A stretch of DNA of 30,153 nucleotides from Planctomycetota bacterium (GCA_023412695.1 JAEYNG010000346.1:1-30153); one strand, 5' to 3'. Counted from the stretch's first letter, positions 1 through 8,373 are shown. Notes: generated from the sequence alone by a model not told the origin. A program made the numbers and translations.

Positions 1-876
1 GGCCATCACCGCGTTCACGCGGTTGTGCGCGCCCGGCACGTTGAGCCGCAACCCCGTCGCGAGCACGGCGTCAACGCTCGCGCGATCAACCTGTACGCGC
101 ACCCGCCGAGACAGCGCGCCGTCGGTCCAAATGGCCTCCCCCACGGCCCCCTCGATCACCAGGTCCGATGGTCGCTGCGAGAGAAAAATCTGCTGCTTGC
201 TGCGGGCATAGTGAGCGAACTCGCCGTGCCAGTCGATGTGGTTCGCGCTGATGTTTGTGATCACGCCGATCGTCGGCGACCACCCTTGCGCATCGGCATA
301 CCCCACTCCCGCGCCGAGCCAATGCAACATCGCGCTCGAGAGCTCGAGCACGACCCAGTCCGTCGCCCGGATCTTCGAAAGCTCGCCGAGCAGCGATCCG
401 CCGATGTTGCCGCCGAGGTAGACGTGCTCACCTCCCAGCACGCGCCGGAGGATGTGCGCCGTCATCGTCGTCGTCGTGCTCTTGCCCGCCGAGCCGGTGA
501 TGCCCACGGTCCGCTTTCGCCCGCCGGCGGGCAACCGCTCGACCAACAGCCGGATCTCGGTCGTGATGGGGATGCGTGCCGCCTGGGCCGCCCGCAGGAA
601 CCGGTTGTCCCACGGCTTCGGTACCGCCGGGTTCGCCACCACGATATCGCACGTTGTGAAGTCCGAGACGTTGTGCTCACCCAGACGGAGGGTCACCGAA
701 CCATGGTCGATCAGGTCCTGCACCTTCGCGATCGATTCGGTCAGCTTGTCCGCCGGATCAAGGTCGGTGACCAGCACATCCGCCCCCTGCGAAGCGAGCC
801 AGCGTGTCACGCCGACGCCTCCACCGAAGCGACCAAGGCCCATGACCGTCACCCGCTTGCCGGCGATGTCGAGCAT
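1..876 (-). CDS. murD: UDP-N-acetylmuramoylalanine--D-glutamate ligase (MurD), C-terminus cut by window edge
   Basis: MurD adds D-glutamate to UDP-MurNAc-L-Ala in the cytoplasm during peptidoglycan precursor synthesis, using ATP. The 292 visible residues start MLDIAGKRVTVMGLGRFG, the N-terminal Rossmann-like nucleotide-sugar domain. They contain the Mur-ligase ATP loop GITGSAGKSTTT (about residue 125-136), an LELSS segment, a TNISANHIDWH segment, and end at the conserved GAHNRVNA that begins the C-terminal domain. Roughly the last 160 residues lie beyond position 1. The ATG at 876-874 has no clear Shine-Dalgarno; a TACCCT hexamer ends 6 bases before it. It follows the aminotransferase gene by 23 bases on the same strand, so co-transcription with priA and the aminotransferase is likely. 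The gene is open to the left edge in one frame with no stop. Confidence 0.95.
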   Translation of the reverse strand, partial: MLDIAGKRVTVMGLGRFGGGVGVTRWLASQGADVLVTDLDPADKLTESIAKVQDLIDHGSVTLRLGEHNVSDFTTCDIVVANPAVPKPWDNRFLRAAQAARIPITTEIRLLVERLPAGGRKRTVGITGSAGKSTTTTMTAHILRRVLGGEHVYLGGNIGGSLLGELSKIRATDWVVLELSSAMLHWLGAGVGYADAQGWSPTIGVITNISANHIDWHGEFAHYARSKQQIFLSQRPSDLVIEGAVGEAIWTDGALSRRVRVQVDRASVDAVLATGLRLNVPGAHNRVNAVMA

Positions 877-899
877 GCAATCAGGGTATCGGGGTCGTC

Positions 900-1787
900 T
901 CAATCACGCCCGGCGAGAATCGCTGCAACGAGCGAGGCGAGAAGCGTGCGGGCCACCGGCCCCGGCGCGCCGTTGCCCACCGGGCGGCCGTCGAGCCTTG
1001 TCACGCTCGCGACCATCGTCGTCGTGCCGATCAGCATCACTTCCGCGGCGTCGCGAAGCTCCGACACCCCCACCGTCCGCTCGCGGATCTCGGGGTGCTC
1101 TCGAAGCAGGATCGACCGCGTTACCCCAGCCAGGATCGGCGCGCTCTCCAGCGATGGCGTGCAGACCTCGCCCCCGCGTGTCGCGACTACGACATTCGTC
1201 GCGAGCCCCTCGCCGACGACGCCCTCCTCGCCGCCGCGCAGGAAGATCGCGTCATCCGCGCCCGCAACGTCAGCCTGCATCGCGCTCCAGACGTTCCCCA
1301 TGAGCGAAATCGACTTGAGCCTGCCCTTCTCCCAGCGGATGTCGCGCAGCGTGACCGCGTTCTTCGCCGCGGGAACGCGAAAGCTCTCCAGCGGCGGCTG
1401 CGGAGCGCAATACGCAAACGCCGTCGGCCGCATGCCGGGCGAGGGCACACGCTGCCGCACCGGCATTTCCTTGGTCGGCGTGCCGCGGGTGATCTGCCAA
1501 TACACAAACGCGTCGCGCATGCCGTTGGCAGCAAGCAGTCGCTCCGATGCAGGACCGATCTGCTCCACGTCCCATGCAATGCCCGCTTCGCGCAGGCCGT
1601 CGGCTAGACGCGCTTCATGGCCCCGCAGCCCGACGATGCGTGCCCCGCCCTCCGCCCGCGGCACGGCCCGAAGCCCCTCATACACACCGTCGCCGAAGAG
1701 AAAGCCACGATCGAACACGCTGATGCGTGCCGCGTCACGGGGAAGGAGTTCGCCGTTGAGAAAGACGATCACGCGTGGAGGATACAC
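900..1787 (-). CDS. Class IV (fold-type IV) PLP aminotransferase, D-amino-acid/branched-chain aminotransferase-like
   Basis: PLP enzyme of the family holding D-alanine transaminase, branched-chain aminotransferase and aminodeoxychorismate lyase. Visible family marks in its 295 residues are VFLNGELLP at the start, FDRGFLFGDGVYEGLR (about 25-40), VYWQITRGTP (about 95-104), the likely Schiff-base lysine in GRLKSISLMGNV (Lys158), and EGLATN with Glu193 as the likely pyridine-nitrogen partner. KS..L.GNV around the lysine is closest to D-alanine transaminases, but the Arg-x-His carboxylate trap that follows TRG in Bacillus D-AAT reads Lys-Glu-Met here, so the substrate is uncertain. The longest start is GTG at 1787-1785, three bases after an AGGGG; a second GTG at 1772-1770 (IVFLNG) is also possible. 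It sits between priA and murD with gaps of 25 and 23 bases. A D-Ala/D-Glu role beside murD is inference only. Confidence 0.88.
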   Translation of the reverse strand: MYPPRVIVFLNGELLPRDAARISVFDRGFLFGDGVYEGLRAVPRAEGGARIVGLRGHEARLADGLREAGIAWDVEQIGPASERLLAANGMRDAFVYWQITRGTPTKEMPVRQRVPSPGMRPTAFAYCAPQPPLESFRVPAAKNAVTLRDIRWEKGRLKSISLMGNVWSAMQADVAGADDAIFLRGGEEGVVGEGLATNVVVATRGGEVCTPSLESAPILAGVTRSILLREHPEIRERTVGVSELRDAAEVMLIGTTTMVASVTRLDGRPVGNGAPGPVARTLLASLVAAILAGRD

Positions 1788-1812
1788 ACGCCCCTGTCGG
1801 TGCTTCGCGGCG

Positions 1813-4290
1813 TCACATCAGCGCGATCGGGTCTACATCGACCGCCGTCTTGGCGTCGCTCTTGAGCAGGCCGCGGGCCCGCGCCCGCATGAGCGCCTCC
1901 TGCACGAGCCCCCTGCGCGGCCCGATGACCTCGACAGACATCCGATGGAACCCGGCGATGCGCGACACGGGACAAAGCATCGGGCCCATAACCGTGACGC
2001 CCCGGTCCTCGCCGGCCTCTTCCCGCAGCGTGTCGGCGATCCCCTGCGCCGCGCTGGTCGCTGCGCGGAGGTCCTCGTCGCGGCAGACGACGCGGGCCAT
2101 GCGCGTCGCCGGGGGCAGGCCGGCCTCCGCGCGGAAGCGAAGCTCCTCCGCCGCGAACGACTCGAAGTCGTGCTTCGCGGCGTGCACAATCGCCGGGGCG
2201 TGGGGTTCGAGCGTCTGGACAATCACGCGGCCGGGCAGTTCGCCCCTGCCCGCGCGGCCGGCGACCTGCGCAACAAGCTGGAAGGTCCGCTCCGCCGCGC
2301 GGAAGTCCGGCAGCGACAGCGCGGTGTCGGCGTTGATCACCCCGACCAACCGGACGTTCGGGAAATCGAGTCCCTTGGCGATCATCTGCGTGCCGACGAG
2401 CACGCGCACGTGCCCCGAGGCGAACCGCTCGAGCATCTCGTGGAACTCGCGCCCGCTCTTCATCGTGTCGCCATCGACACGGACGAGCCAGCCCGGGCCG
2501 ACGCCCGCCGCCGCGAGCACACGCCCGAACTTCGTTTCAAGCTCTTCCTCGACGCGCTGCGTACCCATGCCCAGCAGTTGGATCCGCCCCTCGCACACGG
2601 GACACTTCTCCGGCACCTTCTGCTGCGCAAGGCAATGGTGGCATCGCACGAACCGCTGCGCGGAGGACTCTCCCGCCATCCCGCGGCGGACCTCGCGGAA
2701 GCGGTGCTCGACCATGCACGCGTCGCATTCGCCGCATTGCAGCACGTAACCGCACTTGGGCTCCGAGCACGCGATATAGCACGAGTATCCGCGCCGGTTC
2801 AGCAGCAGGATCGCCTGGCCGCCGTCGCGCAGCGTGTCGCCCAGCGCCCGTTCGAGTGTCGGCCCGAGCATGTGCTCGCGCGGACCGACTTTCACCCCGC
2901 CCGGCGCGAAGTCGCCGCGGAGCATCGAGGAGGCGCGGATCTTCCACTCTTCGCGCAGGTCCACAACCTCGACACGCGGCAGCCGGCCGCCTCCGACCCG
3001 CTCGCGGAGTTGCCACAGCCTGTAGCCGCGGGTGCCCGCATCGTCCCCCGGGGTCTTTGCGGCGTTCTGCCAGCTCTCGAGGCTCGGCGTCGCCGATCCG
3101 AGCACCACCGGGCAGCCCTCGAGCTGCGCACGCTTGATCGCCACGTCGCGCCCGTGGTATCGCGGCAACTGGTCCTGCTTGTAATCGCTCGCATGCTCTT
3201 CATCGACGACGATCAGCCCGAGACTCTCCAGCGGCGCGAACACCGCGGAGCGGGCGCCGATGACGACGCGTGCCCGGCCGTTCGCAGCCGCGGCCCATTG
3301 CGCATGCCGCTGCGAGGCGCTGAGGCCTGAGTGCAGCACGGCGACCCCCGCCGCGCCGGCCTCGCCCACCGCGCCGAACCGCGACTGGAACCGCCCGGCG
3401 GTCTGCGGCGTCAGCGAGATCTCAGGCACCAGCACGAGCGCGGACTTGCCCGCGGCGAGGACCTGTTCGAGCACGCGGAGATACACCTCTGTCTTGCCCG
3501 AGCCCGTCACACCGTGCAGCAGGTGCACGCCGAAGCGCCCGAGCGAGCCGCCGATCCCATCGACCGCGGTCCTCTGCTCGGCCGAGAGGCGGAGGCTCGC
3601 CACGCCGTTATCGCGCTTCTGCTCGATCAGCACCGGATCTGGCGCGCCGCCCACACTGCGCACCTCTTCCCGCTCCACCCAGCGGAGCAGCCCGAGCCCG
3701 ACCAGCCGGTTCAGCGGCCCGACATTCGACGCGCCGATCCTTGCGGCGAGCACGTGCGCGTCGATCGGGAACTCGTCCCGCCCGATCGCCGCGACCGCGT
3801 CCCACGCCTCGCGCGTCTTCTTTGCGAGCTTCAGCTCGACGACCGCAGGCTCAGACTCGGGCTCGACGCGATCGAGCAGTTCGCGCACGACGTGGCCCGT
3901 GCGCCGTTTCACCGCCGCGGGCATCATCGCCGAGAGGACCATGCCCAGCGGGCAGACGTAATAGCCCGAGATCCAGCGGGCCAACTCGACCAACCGCGGC
4001 GGAAGACCGACGCCTACATCCTGCAGGATCGTCTTAACCTTCTCTGGCGCGAAGCCCTCGCACAGCTCCACCCCCCCCACTTCAACCACGATCCCCGCAG
4101 CGGTCGCGTTGCCACGGCCGAGCGGCACCTCGACCCGGCGGCCGGGCTCGATCGGCTCCGCGCTCCGGTAGGTCAGCGCGGCGTCCATCCCCCCTTTGTC
4201 GATGCCCCGCTCGACCGCCACGCGCAGGTACGTCCAGCCGCCCTCGGGAGGCGTGATCAGCGAATCGTCCTGGGCGAACAAGTGAGTCAT
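1813..4290 (-). CDS. priA: Primosomal protein N' / replication restart helicase PriA
   Basis: PriA is a superfamily 2 3'-to-5' DNA helicase that recognises stalled forks and reloads the replisome. The 825-residue product has the N-terminal fork-binding region (about 20-110, including RWISGYYVCPLGMVLSAMMP), Walker A GVTGSGKTEVY (260-270), the DEEH Walker B box (363-366), motif III LGSATPSLES (397-406), and a Cys-rich zinc module with Cys504, 508, 513, 519, 522, 525, 550, 553, 563 and 566. After that come the C-terminal helicase motifs IAKGLDFPNVRLVGVINAD and QVAGRAGRG. The length is slightly above the 730-805 residues of E. coli and Bacillus PriA; there is extra sequence around 410-480. ATG at 4290-4288 follows a weak GAGAG. 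It is first in a minus-strand run with the aminotransferase and murD and is divergent from carA. Confidence 0.97.
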   Translation of the reverse strand: MTHLFAQDDSLITPPEGGWTYLRVAVERGIDKGGMDAALTYRSAEPIEPGRRVEVPLGRGNATAAGIVVEVGGVELCEGFAPEKVKTILQDVGVGLPPRLVELARWISGYYVCPLGMVLSAMMPAAVKRRTGHVVRELLDRVEPESEPAVVELKLAKKTREAWDAVAAIGRDEFPIDAHVLAARIGASNVGPLNRLVGLGLLRWVEREEVRSVGGAPDPVLIEQKRDNGVASLRLSAEQRTAVDGIGGSLGRFGVHLLHGVTGSGKTEVYLRVLEQVLAAGKSALVLVPEISLTPQTAGRFQSRFGAVGEAGAAGVAVLHSGLSASQRHAQWAAAANGRARVVIGARSAVFAPLESLGLIVVDEEHASDYKQDQLPRYHGRDVAIKRAQLEGCPVVLGSATPSLESWQNAAKTPGDDAGTRGYRLWQLRERVGGGRLPRVEVVDLREEWKIRASSMLRGDFAPGGVKVGPREHMLGPTLERALGDTLRDGGQAILLLNRRGYSCYIACSEPKCGYVLQCGECDACMVEHRFREVRRGMAGESSAQRFVRCHHCLAQQKVPEKCPVCEGRIQLLGMGTQRVEEELETKFGRVLAAAGVGPGWLVRVDGDTMKSGREFHEMLERFASGHVRVLVGTQMIAKGLDFPNVRLVGVINADTALSLPDFRAAERTFQLVAQVAGRAGRGELPGRVIVQTLEPHAPAIVHAAKHDFESFAAEELRFRAEAGLPPATRMARVVCRDEDLRAATSAAQGIADTLREEAGEDRGVTVMGPMLCPVSRIAGFHRMSVEVIGPRRGLVQEALMRARARGLLKSDAKTAVDVDPIALM

Positions 4291-4342
4291 GTTCTCTCTG
4301 CAACCGTAACCGATGCGGGCGTCCCGCGCCCGGCGATTGTCC

Positions 4343-4348
4343 TATGAT
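4343..4348 (+). promoter_or_regulatory. Candidate -10 box (TATGAT) for carA, suggesting a leaderless transcript
   Basis: TATGAT matches five of six bases of the sigma70 -10 consensus and lies 8 bases before the carA ATG at 4357. A start site about 7 bases downstream would fall at or within 3 bases of the ATG. There is no Shine-Dalgarno upstream of carA. I find no good TTGACA-like -35 at 16-18 bases upstream, so the call rests on the -10 hexamer and its position. Confidence 0.45.
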
Positions 4349-4356
4349 CCGCTTTG

Positions 4357-5610
4357 ATGCACAACGAAAACGACCTTCCGCCGGGCCGCCTCGCACTCGA
4401 AGATGGGACGGTCTTTTCCGGCCGCGCATTCGGCGCGACGGGGCGGTCCATCTGCCGCACCGCCGAGGTCGTCTTCAACACCGCCATGAGCGGGTATCAG
4501 GAAGCGATCACCGATCCTTCATACGCAGGACAAATCCTTGCGTTCACCTCCCCGCTGATTGGCAATACGGGTGTGAACGAGGAGGATGTCGAATCCGCGA
4601 AGGTGCAGGTCTCGGGAATGGTCGTGCGCGAGCTGGCCCGGGTGCACTCCAGCTTCCGGGCGACGACCGACCTTTCGACCTACCTCGCCAAGGCGGGCAT
4701 CCTCGGGCTGACCGGCATCGACACCCGCGCCCTCACCCGCCGGCTTCGGGTCCGAGGGGTGATGAACGGGGCGATCACGGACGTGCCACGAGAGCAGCTC
4801 TCCGACGAGGCCCTTGTCAATGCGGCGAAATCAGCCCCCGATATGGGTGGGCAAAACCTTGTCCCCCTTGTCGGGTGCACAAACAACAGCACGTGGGCGG
4901 AAACCCTTGGCGACTGGTCGCCAGAGGCAGACCAAGAGCGTAAGAGTAGCAATCGCAAAAAGTTGCGCGTCGTGGCCCTCGATTGCGGGGCCAAGCGCAA
5001 CATTCTCCGCAACCTCGCCGACCGCGGGTGCGAGGTCACCGTCGTACCACACGACGTCTCGGCGGACGAGTTGAAGGCACGGTTCAAGAAGGGCGAAGTA
5101 GACGGGCTGTTTGTCTCGAACGGGCCAGGCGACCCGGCCGCGGTAAAGGCGACAATCGATACCCTGCAACAGGTGGTTGGCGATCCGACGACGACGATCC
5201 CCACTTTCGGGATCTGCCTCGGCCATCAGCTCTTGTCCCTTGCTGTGGGGGCCAAGACTTACAAGTTAAAGTTCGGACACCGGGGACTCAACCAGCCGGT
5301 TTTGAACACCCTATCTGGGCGGGTAGAAATCACGAGCCAGAATCACGGCTTCGCGGTCGATCCAGAATCCCTGAAACAAGTGGGCGGAATTCCGACCCAC
5401 TTCAACCTGAACGACAACACGTTGGCGGGGTTCTGCATGACGGACCGCCCGGTGTTTGCCGTCCAGCACCACCCCGAGGCGTCACCGGGGCCGCACGACG
5501 CGTCCTACCTGTTTGACGCCTTTGTCCAGATGATGACCGACCGCAAGCCGCTCGTCAGCGGGCATCCAAATCCGGGTGCGCCGGTTGAATCCTCCACGAC
5601 ACCGGCCTGA
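4357..5610 (+). CDS. carA: Carbamoyl-phosphate synthase, small (glutamine amidotransferase) subunit
   Basis: CarA hydrolyses glutamine and passes ammonia to CarB, giving carbamoyl phosphate for pyrimidine and arginine synthesis in the cytosol. The 417-residue product has the CPSase small-subunit N-domain (LEDGTVFSGRAFG, then FNTAMSGYQEAITDPSY and a GLTGIDTRALTR segment). A class I glutaminase domain follows from about residue 203, with nucleophile Cys287 in FGICLGHQ and His372/Glu374 in HHPE. SQNHGFAV is also typical. The length is a little above the usual 360-390 because of a charged linker (about 186-202) and a C-terminal tail. I take ATG at 4357; the in-frame TTG directly before it (4354) adds only one residue. 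No Shine-Dalgarno is visible. carB is not in the window. Gene is transcribed divergently from priA. Confidence 0.97.
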   Translation: MHNENDLPPGRLALEDGTVFSGRAFGATGRSICRTAEVVFNTAMSGYQEAITDPSYAGQILAFTSPLIGNTGVNEEDVESAKVQVSGMVVRELARVHSSFRATTDLSTYLAKAGILGLTGIDTRALTRRLRVRGVMNGAITDVPREQLSDEALVNAAKSAPDMGGQNLVPLVGCTNNSTWAETLGDWSPEADQERKSSNRKKLRVVALDCGAKRNILRNLADRGCEVTVVPHDVSADELKARFKKGEVDGLFVSNGPGDPAAVKATIDTLQQVVGDPTTTIPTFGICLGHQLLSLAVGAKTYKLKFGHRGLNQPVLNTLSGRVEITSQNHGFAVDPESLKQVGGIPTHFNLNDNTLAGFCMTDRPVFAVQHHPEASPGPHDASYLFDAFVQMMTDRKPLVSGHPNPGAPVESSTTPA

Positions 5611-5671
5611 ACCGGGCAATACAACCCGATCGGCGTGGTTATTCTGTCGGGTCGGCGTTCGCCGCTCCAAC

Positions 5672-5677
5672 CCAGGA
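5672..5677 (+). promoter_or_regulatory. Ribosome binding site (CAGGAG) fixing the start of the first helical-repeat protein
   Basis: CAGGAG lies 8 bases before the ATG at 5686. The reading frame is open upstream to 5635, but only the 5686 start has both this site and an immediate signal peptide, so it decides the start. Confidence 0.7.
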
Positions 5678-5685
5678 GATTCCGC

Positions 5686-7029
5686 ATGCTTCTGTCGAAT
5701 CGTTCTCTTCGTCTTGCCGCCATTGTCGTTGCCGGGGCCGCGCTCTCGGCCTCGCCTGTCCTTGCCCAGGGCGGCGGGCAACGCGAGGGCGGACGTCAAC
5801 CGCAGGGCCAGCGCGGCGGCGGGGGCGGCGGGATGTTCGGCGGGATGGGGATGGGCGGGTTCGGGCAGATCTACGAGCCGCCGGTGAGCTCGCGAGACCT
5901 CGACAAGTACGCGAAGATCCTGGAACTCGACGCGGAGCAGACCGAGGCGCTCACCGCGCTGCTCGAGGCGAGCCAGCAGGAGTTCAACGAGGCGGCGAAG
6001 GCGGCACGCGAAGAGATGGACAAGCTCCGCGACGAGGCCCGCGAGTCGCGCGATCGCGAGGTTTGGCGCCAGATGGGCGACCAGATGGAGAAGTTCCGCA
6101 AGTCCCGTGAGAAGATGGAGGAAACCTTTTTCTCTGACTTCAAGGCGGTGCTCAACGAGCAGCAGCTCGAGAAGTTCCCGAAGATCGAGCGGCAGCGCCG
6201 GCGTGAACAGACGATCGCCCGCGGCCTGATGAGCGGCGAGCGTGTCGACCTGATCCGGACCGTCGAGGAGCTGAATCTCGCGCCCGAGCAGCTCGCGACG
6301 GTGCAGCCGACGCTCGAGCTCTACGAGGCGGATCTCGACCGCGAGCTGCAGACGCGGAACTCGGTGTACGACGAGAACATGGGCAAGGTCCGCGAGATGT
6401 TCGAGTCGGGCAACATGGACGAGATGCAGAAGGTGCTGGAGCGCGGCCGCGAGGCTTCGAAGCGCGTCCGGGAAGTGAACCGGCGCTACGCCCGACAGAT
6501 TGAGACGATGCTCCCGGCGGAGGCCCAGTCAAAGTTCAGCGACGTGGTTCGCCGCGAGAGCTTCCCGATGATCTACCGGCCGACGCAGGCATCGCGAGCG
6601 ATCGAAGCGGCCCGTGGCTTCACCGATCTCGACGAAAACCAGAAGTCCGCGCTCGCGACCCTGGACGAGAGCTTCACGCGCGAGATGAGTTCACTCAACC
6701 GTCAGCTCGAGCAGGCCACACTGGACCGCGAGGAGAGCGTCACGGCGCAGGACATGATGTCGCGCGGCTGGGGCGGCTTCGGCGGCGATGACGGACCGCT
6801 CGGCGAGCTGCGGCAGAAGCGCCGCGACCTCGACACGACGACCACCGAGAAGCTCCGCGCGTTGCTCACACCGGAGCAGGTCGAGCGCCTGCCGCGGCGT
6901 GAGGATCGTTTCGGGCCGGGCGGCGGCGAGGATCGCGACGGCGGGCGTGACCGTGGGCGGCAGCAGCCACGGCGCAGGCCGGCCGGCGGCGGCGAGGATG
7001 AGACCCCGCCGCCCAACTCGCGGACGTGA
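5686..7029 (+). CDS. Secreted helical-repeat protein with LTxxQ-like motifs, paralog 1
   Basis: I do not recognise a named family. The 447-residue product begins with a signal peptide (MLLSNRSLRLAAIVVAGAALSAS to VLA^Q), then a Gly/Gln/Met-rich segment (about 26-60), then an almost entirely helical, highly charged body. Three related hairpin starts are visible: LELDAEQTEALTALLEASQQ (about 76), ELNLAPEQLATVQPTL (about 205), and FTDLDENQKSALATLDESF (about 316). Two further L.xEQ(L/V)E(K/R).P motifs follow (LNEEQ-type at about 163-171, LTPEQVERLP near 400). These resemble the LTxxQ motif of Spy/CpxP-type periplasmic proteins, but similarity is by eye only. The tail is Gly/Arg/Asp-rich. The next gene is a full-length paralog, and the T2SS operon starts 1.4 kb further on, so a periplasmic or exported role is likely. 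A weak TATTCT at 5640-5645 may be a -10 box. Confidence 0.85.
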   Translation: MLLSNRSLRLAAIVVAGAALSASPVLAQGGGQREGGRQPQGQRGGGGGGMFGGMGMGGFGQIYEPPVSSRDLDKYAKILELDAEQTEALTALLEASQQEFNEAAKAAREEMDKLRDEARESRDREVWRQMGDQMEKFRKSREKMEETFFSDFKAVLNEQQLEKFPKIERQRRREQTIARGLMSGERVDLIRTVEELNLAPEQLATVQPTLELYEADLDRELQTRNSVYDENMGKVREMFESGNMDEMQKVLERGREASKRVREVNRRYARQIETMLPAEAQSKFSDVVRRESFPMIYRPTQASRAIEAARGFTDLDENQKSALATLDESFTREMSSLNRQLEQATLDREESVTAQDMMSRGWGGFGGDDGPLGELRQKRRDLDTTTTEKLRALLTPEQVERLPRREDRFGPGGGEDRDGGRDRGRQQPRRRPAGGGEDETPPPNSRT

Positions 7030-7080
7030 TAGTGACCGCGCAGGACGAGGGGCGGGGCTGTCCGGCCGACGGACGCGGAG

Positions 7081-7092
7081 GACGCATGCGTC
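7081..7092. repeat. Perfect 12-base palindrome in the gap between the two paralogs
   Basis: GACGCATGCGTC is a perfect inverted repeat with no spacer in the 116-base gap 7030-7145. It is followed by TTTATC. It could be a dimeric-regulator site or chance; nothing else in the gap except the next gene's Shine-Dalgarno (CAGGAG at 7132-7137) is convincing. Confidence 0.3.
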
Positions 7093-7145
7093 TTTATCAA
7101 GATCGCAGGCGTGATTCCAGATCCAGTTCCTCAGGAGCAACTCCC

Positions 7146-8348
7146 ATGTGGTGCACGCGGACCCGCCGCTCGTTCGTCCTTCTCGCAGGCTGCCTTGTCG
7201 CGCTCACAGTCGGCGTCTGCACGCAGCCGGCGCTGGCGCAGCGTGGCGCGGTGTCGGTGGGCATGCGGGCGGGCCTGGGCGGCGGGTTTGCGCCGCCTGT
7301 CTCCAAGGCTGACCTGAAGAAGTTCACCGGGGTGCTCTCGCTCGACGACATCCAGGTCGAGACCGCCGAGCAGCTGCTCGCGGCGATGCAGTCGGAGCAC
7401 GACGTCTACGCCGAGAAGGCCCGCAAGGAGATAGACCGCCTCCGCGTCGAGTTCCAGGACTCGCAGGATCCGACGGTCTTCCGAGACGAGATGCCGAAGG
7501 TCATGCAGGCCTACACCACCGGGGCCGCGGCCGTCGAGAAGCAGTTTTTCGACGATCTGAAGTCGCTGCTCACGCCCGAGCAGGTGGAGAAGTGGCCCAA
7601 GCTCGAGCGGCTGCACCGGCGCGGCAAGAGTTTGCCGAACGGCATGCTCAGCGGCGAGTCGTTGGACCTGATCGCGACGGTCGAGCAGCTCAAGCTGCCG
7701 GAGATCTCCGTCGATCTCGCGGCGGTCCTCGATCGCTACGAGGCCGACCTCGACCGCGCGCTCATCGAGCGCGACAAGGTCCGGCAGGAGCGGATGCCCG
7801 GCGCAGGCGGCAACGGCTTCAACTTTGACTTCGAGCAGATCCGCAAGGACATGGCCGAGCTGCGGAAGGCCGGGCTGGTGGTGTGCGAGGTGAACCAGCG
7901 GTACGCCCGCTCGATCGAGGCGACGCTCCCAGAGGAGCGTCGAACGGAGTTCGCGAGCCAGGTCCGCAAGGAGACCTTCCCGCGGATCTATCGCGACACG
8001 CACACGGGCAAGTGCCTGAAGGCCGCGATGGAGTTCAAGGACCTGACTGATGAGCAGTCGTCTTCGATCCAGGACCTCTTGGCCGGGTACGAGCGGGAGT
8101 TGAAGTCGGTGAACAGCGAGTGGGCCGAGGCACAGCAGGCGCTCGAGGCAGACGGCGGGGGCGATCCGTTTGCGATGTTGATGGGAGGCGGCGAGAACCC
8201 GGCTGTCGCCGACGCTCGCAAGGCCAAGCGCGAGCTCGACAAGAACACGCGTGAAAAGCTCCTGGCGATCCTGAGCGAGGAGCAGATAGAGCGTCTGCCC
8301 GAGCGTGAGGAGGACGGGCCCGGGATGATGTTCCGTATCGGTGGGTGA
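7146..8348 (+). CDS. Secreted helical-repeat protein with LTxxQ-like motifs, paralog 2
   Basis: The 400-residue product is homologous to the preceding gene along its whole length. Both share PPVS-x-x-DL-x-K(Y/F) after the signal peptide, FF(S/D)D(F/L)K followed by EQ(L/V)EK(F/W)P, (M/L)SGE near the middle, YEADLDR, VN(R/Q)RYAR and FP-x-IYR. Its signal peptide is RRSFVLLAGCLVALTVGVC ending PALAQ. Three hairpin starts recur here: LSLDDIQVETAEQLLAAMQ, QLKLPEISVDLAAVLDRYE and FKDLTDEQSSSIQDLLAGYE. The ends of two modules read LTPEQVEKWP and LSEEQIERLP. I choose ATG at 7146 because CAGGAG sits 8 bases before it and the signal peptide follows directly; the frame is open back to 7026. Function is unknown. 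Only 62 bases separate it from gspE, so transcription may continue into the T2SS operon. Confidence 0.85.
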   Translation: MWCTRTRRSFVLLAGCLVALTVGVCTQPALAQRGAVSVGMRAGLGGGFAPPVSKADLKKFTGVLSLDDIQVETAEQLLAAMQSEHDVYAEKARKEIDRLRVEFQDSQDPTVFRDEMPKVMQAYTTGAAAVEKQFFDDLKSLLTPEQVEKWPKLERLHRRGKSLPNGMLSGESLDLIATVEQLKLPEISVDLAAVLDRYEADLDRALIERDKVRQERMPGAGGNGFNFDFEQIRKDMAELRKAGLVVCEVNQRYARSIEATLPEERRTEFASQVRKETFPRIYRDTHTGKCLKAAMEFKDLTDEQSSSIQDLLAGYERELKSVNSEWAEAQQALEADGGGDPFAMLMGGGENPAVADARKAKRELDKNTREKLLAILSEEQIERLPEREEDGPGMMFRIGG

Positions 8349-8349
8349 A

Positions 8350-8373
8350 CGGCCGACTTGGCCGATAAGGAGG
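8350..8373 (+). promoter_or_regulatory. Short inverted repeat plus an orphan strong Shine-Dalgarno ahead of gspE
   Basis: The 62-base gap before gspE contains a 5-base stem with a 5-base loop (CGGCC gactt GGCCG, 8350-8364), then AAGGAGG at 8367-8373. That is the closest match to a full anti-16S site in the window, yet it has no well-spaced start codon: the ATG directly abutting it (8374) opens another frame. The gspE ATG at 8411 is better served by GGAG at 8402-8405. Role unknown. Confidence 0.3.

Noticed and set aside
25..3330. A 1101-residue open frame on the plus strand
   Set aside because: It lies opposite priA, the aminotransferase and murD, all with clear family motifs, and its translation is Arg/Ala/His-rich without any domain. 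High GC makes such antisense frames common.
5625..5654. CCCGA ... TCGGG inverted repeat after carA as terminator
   Set aside because: Five-base stem with a very long loop and no T-run.
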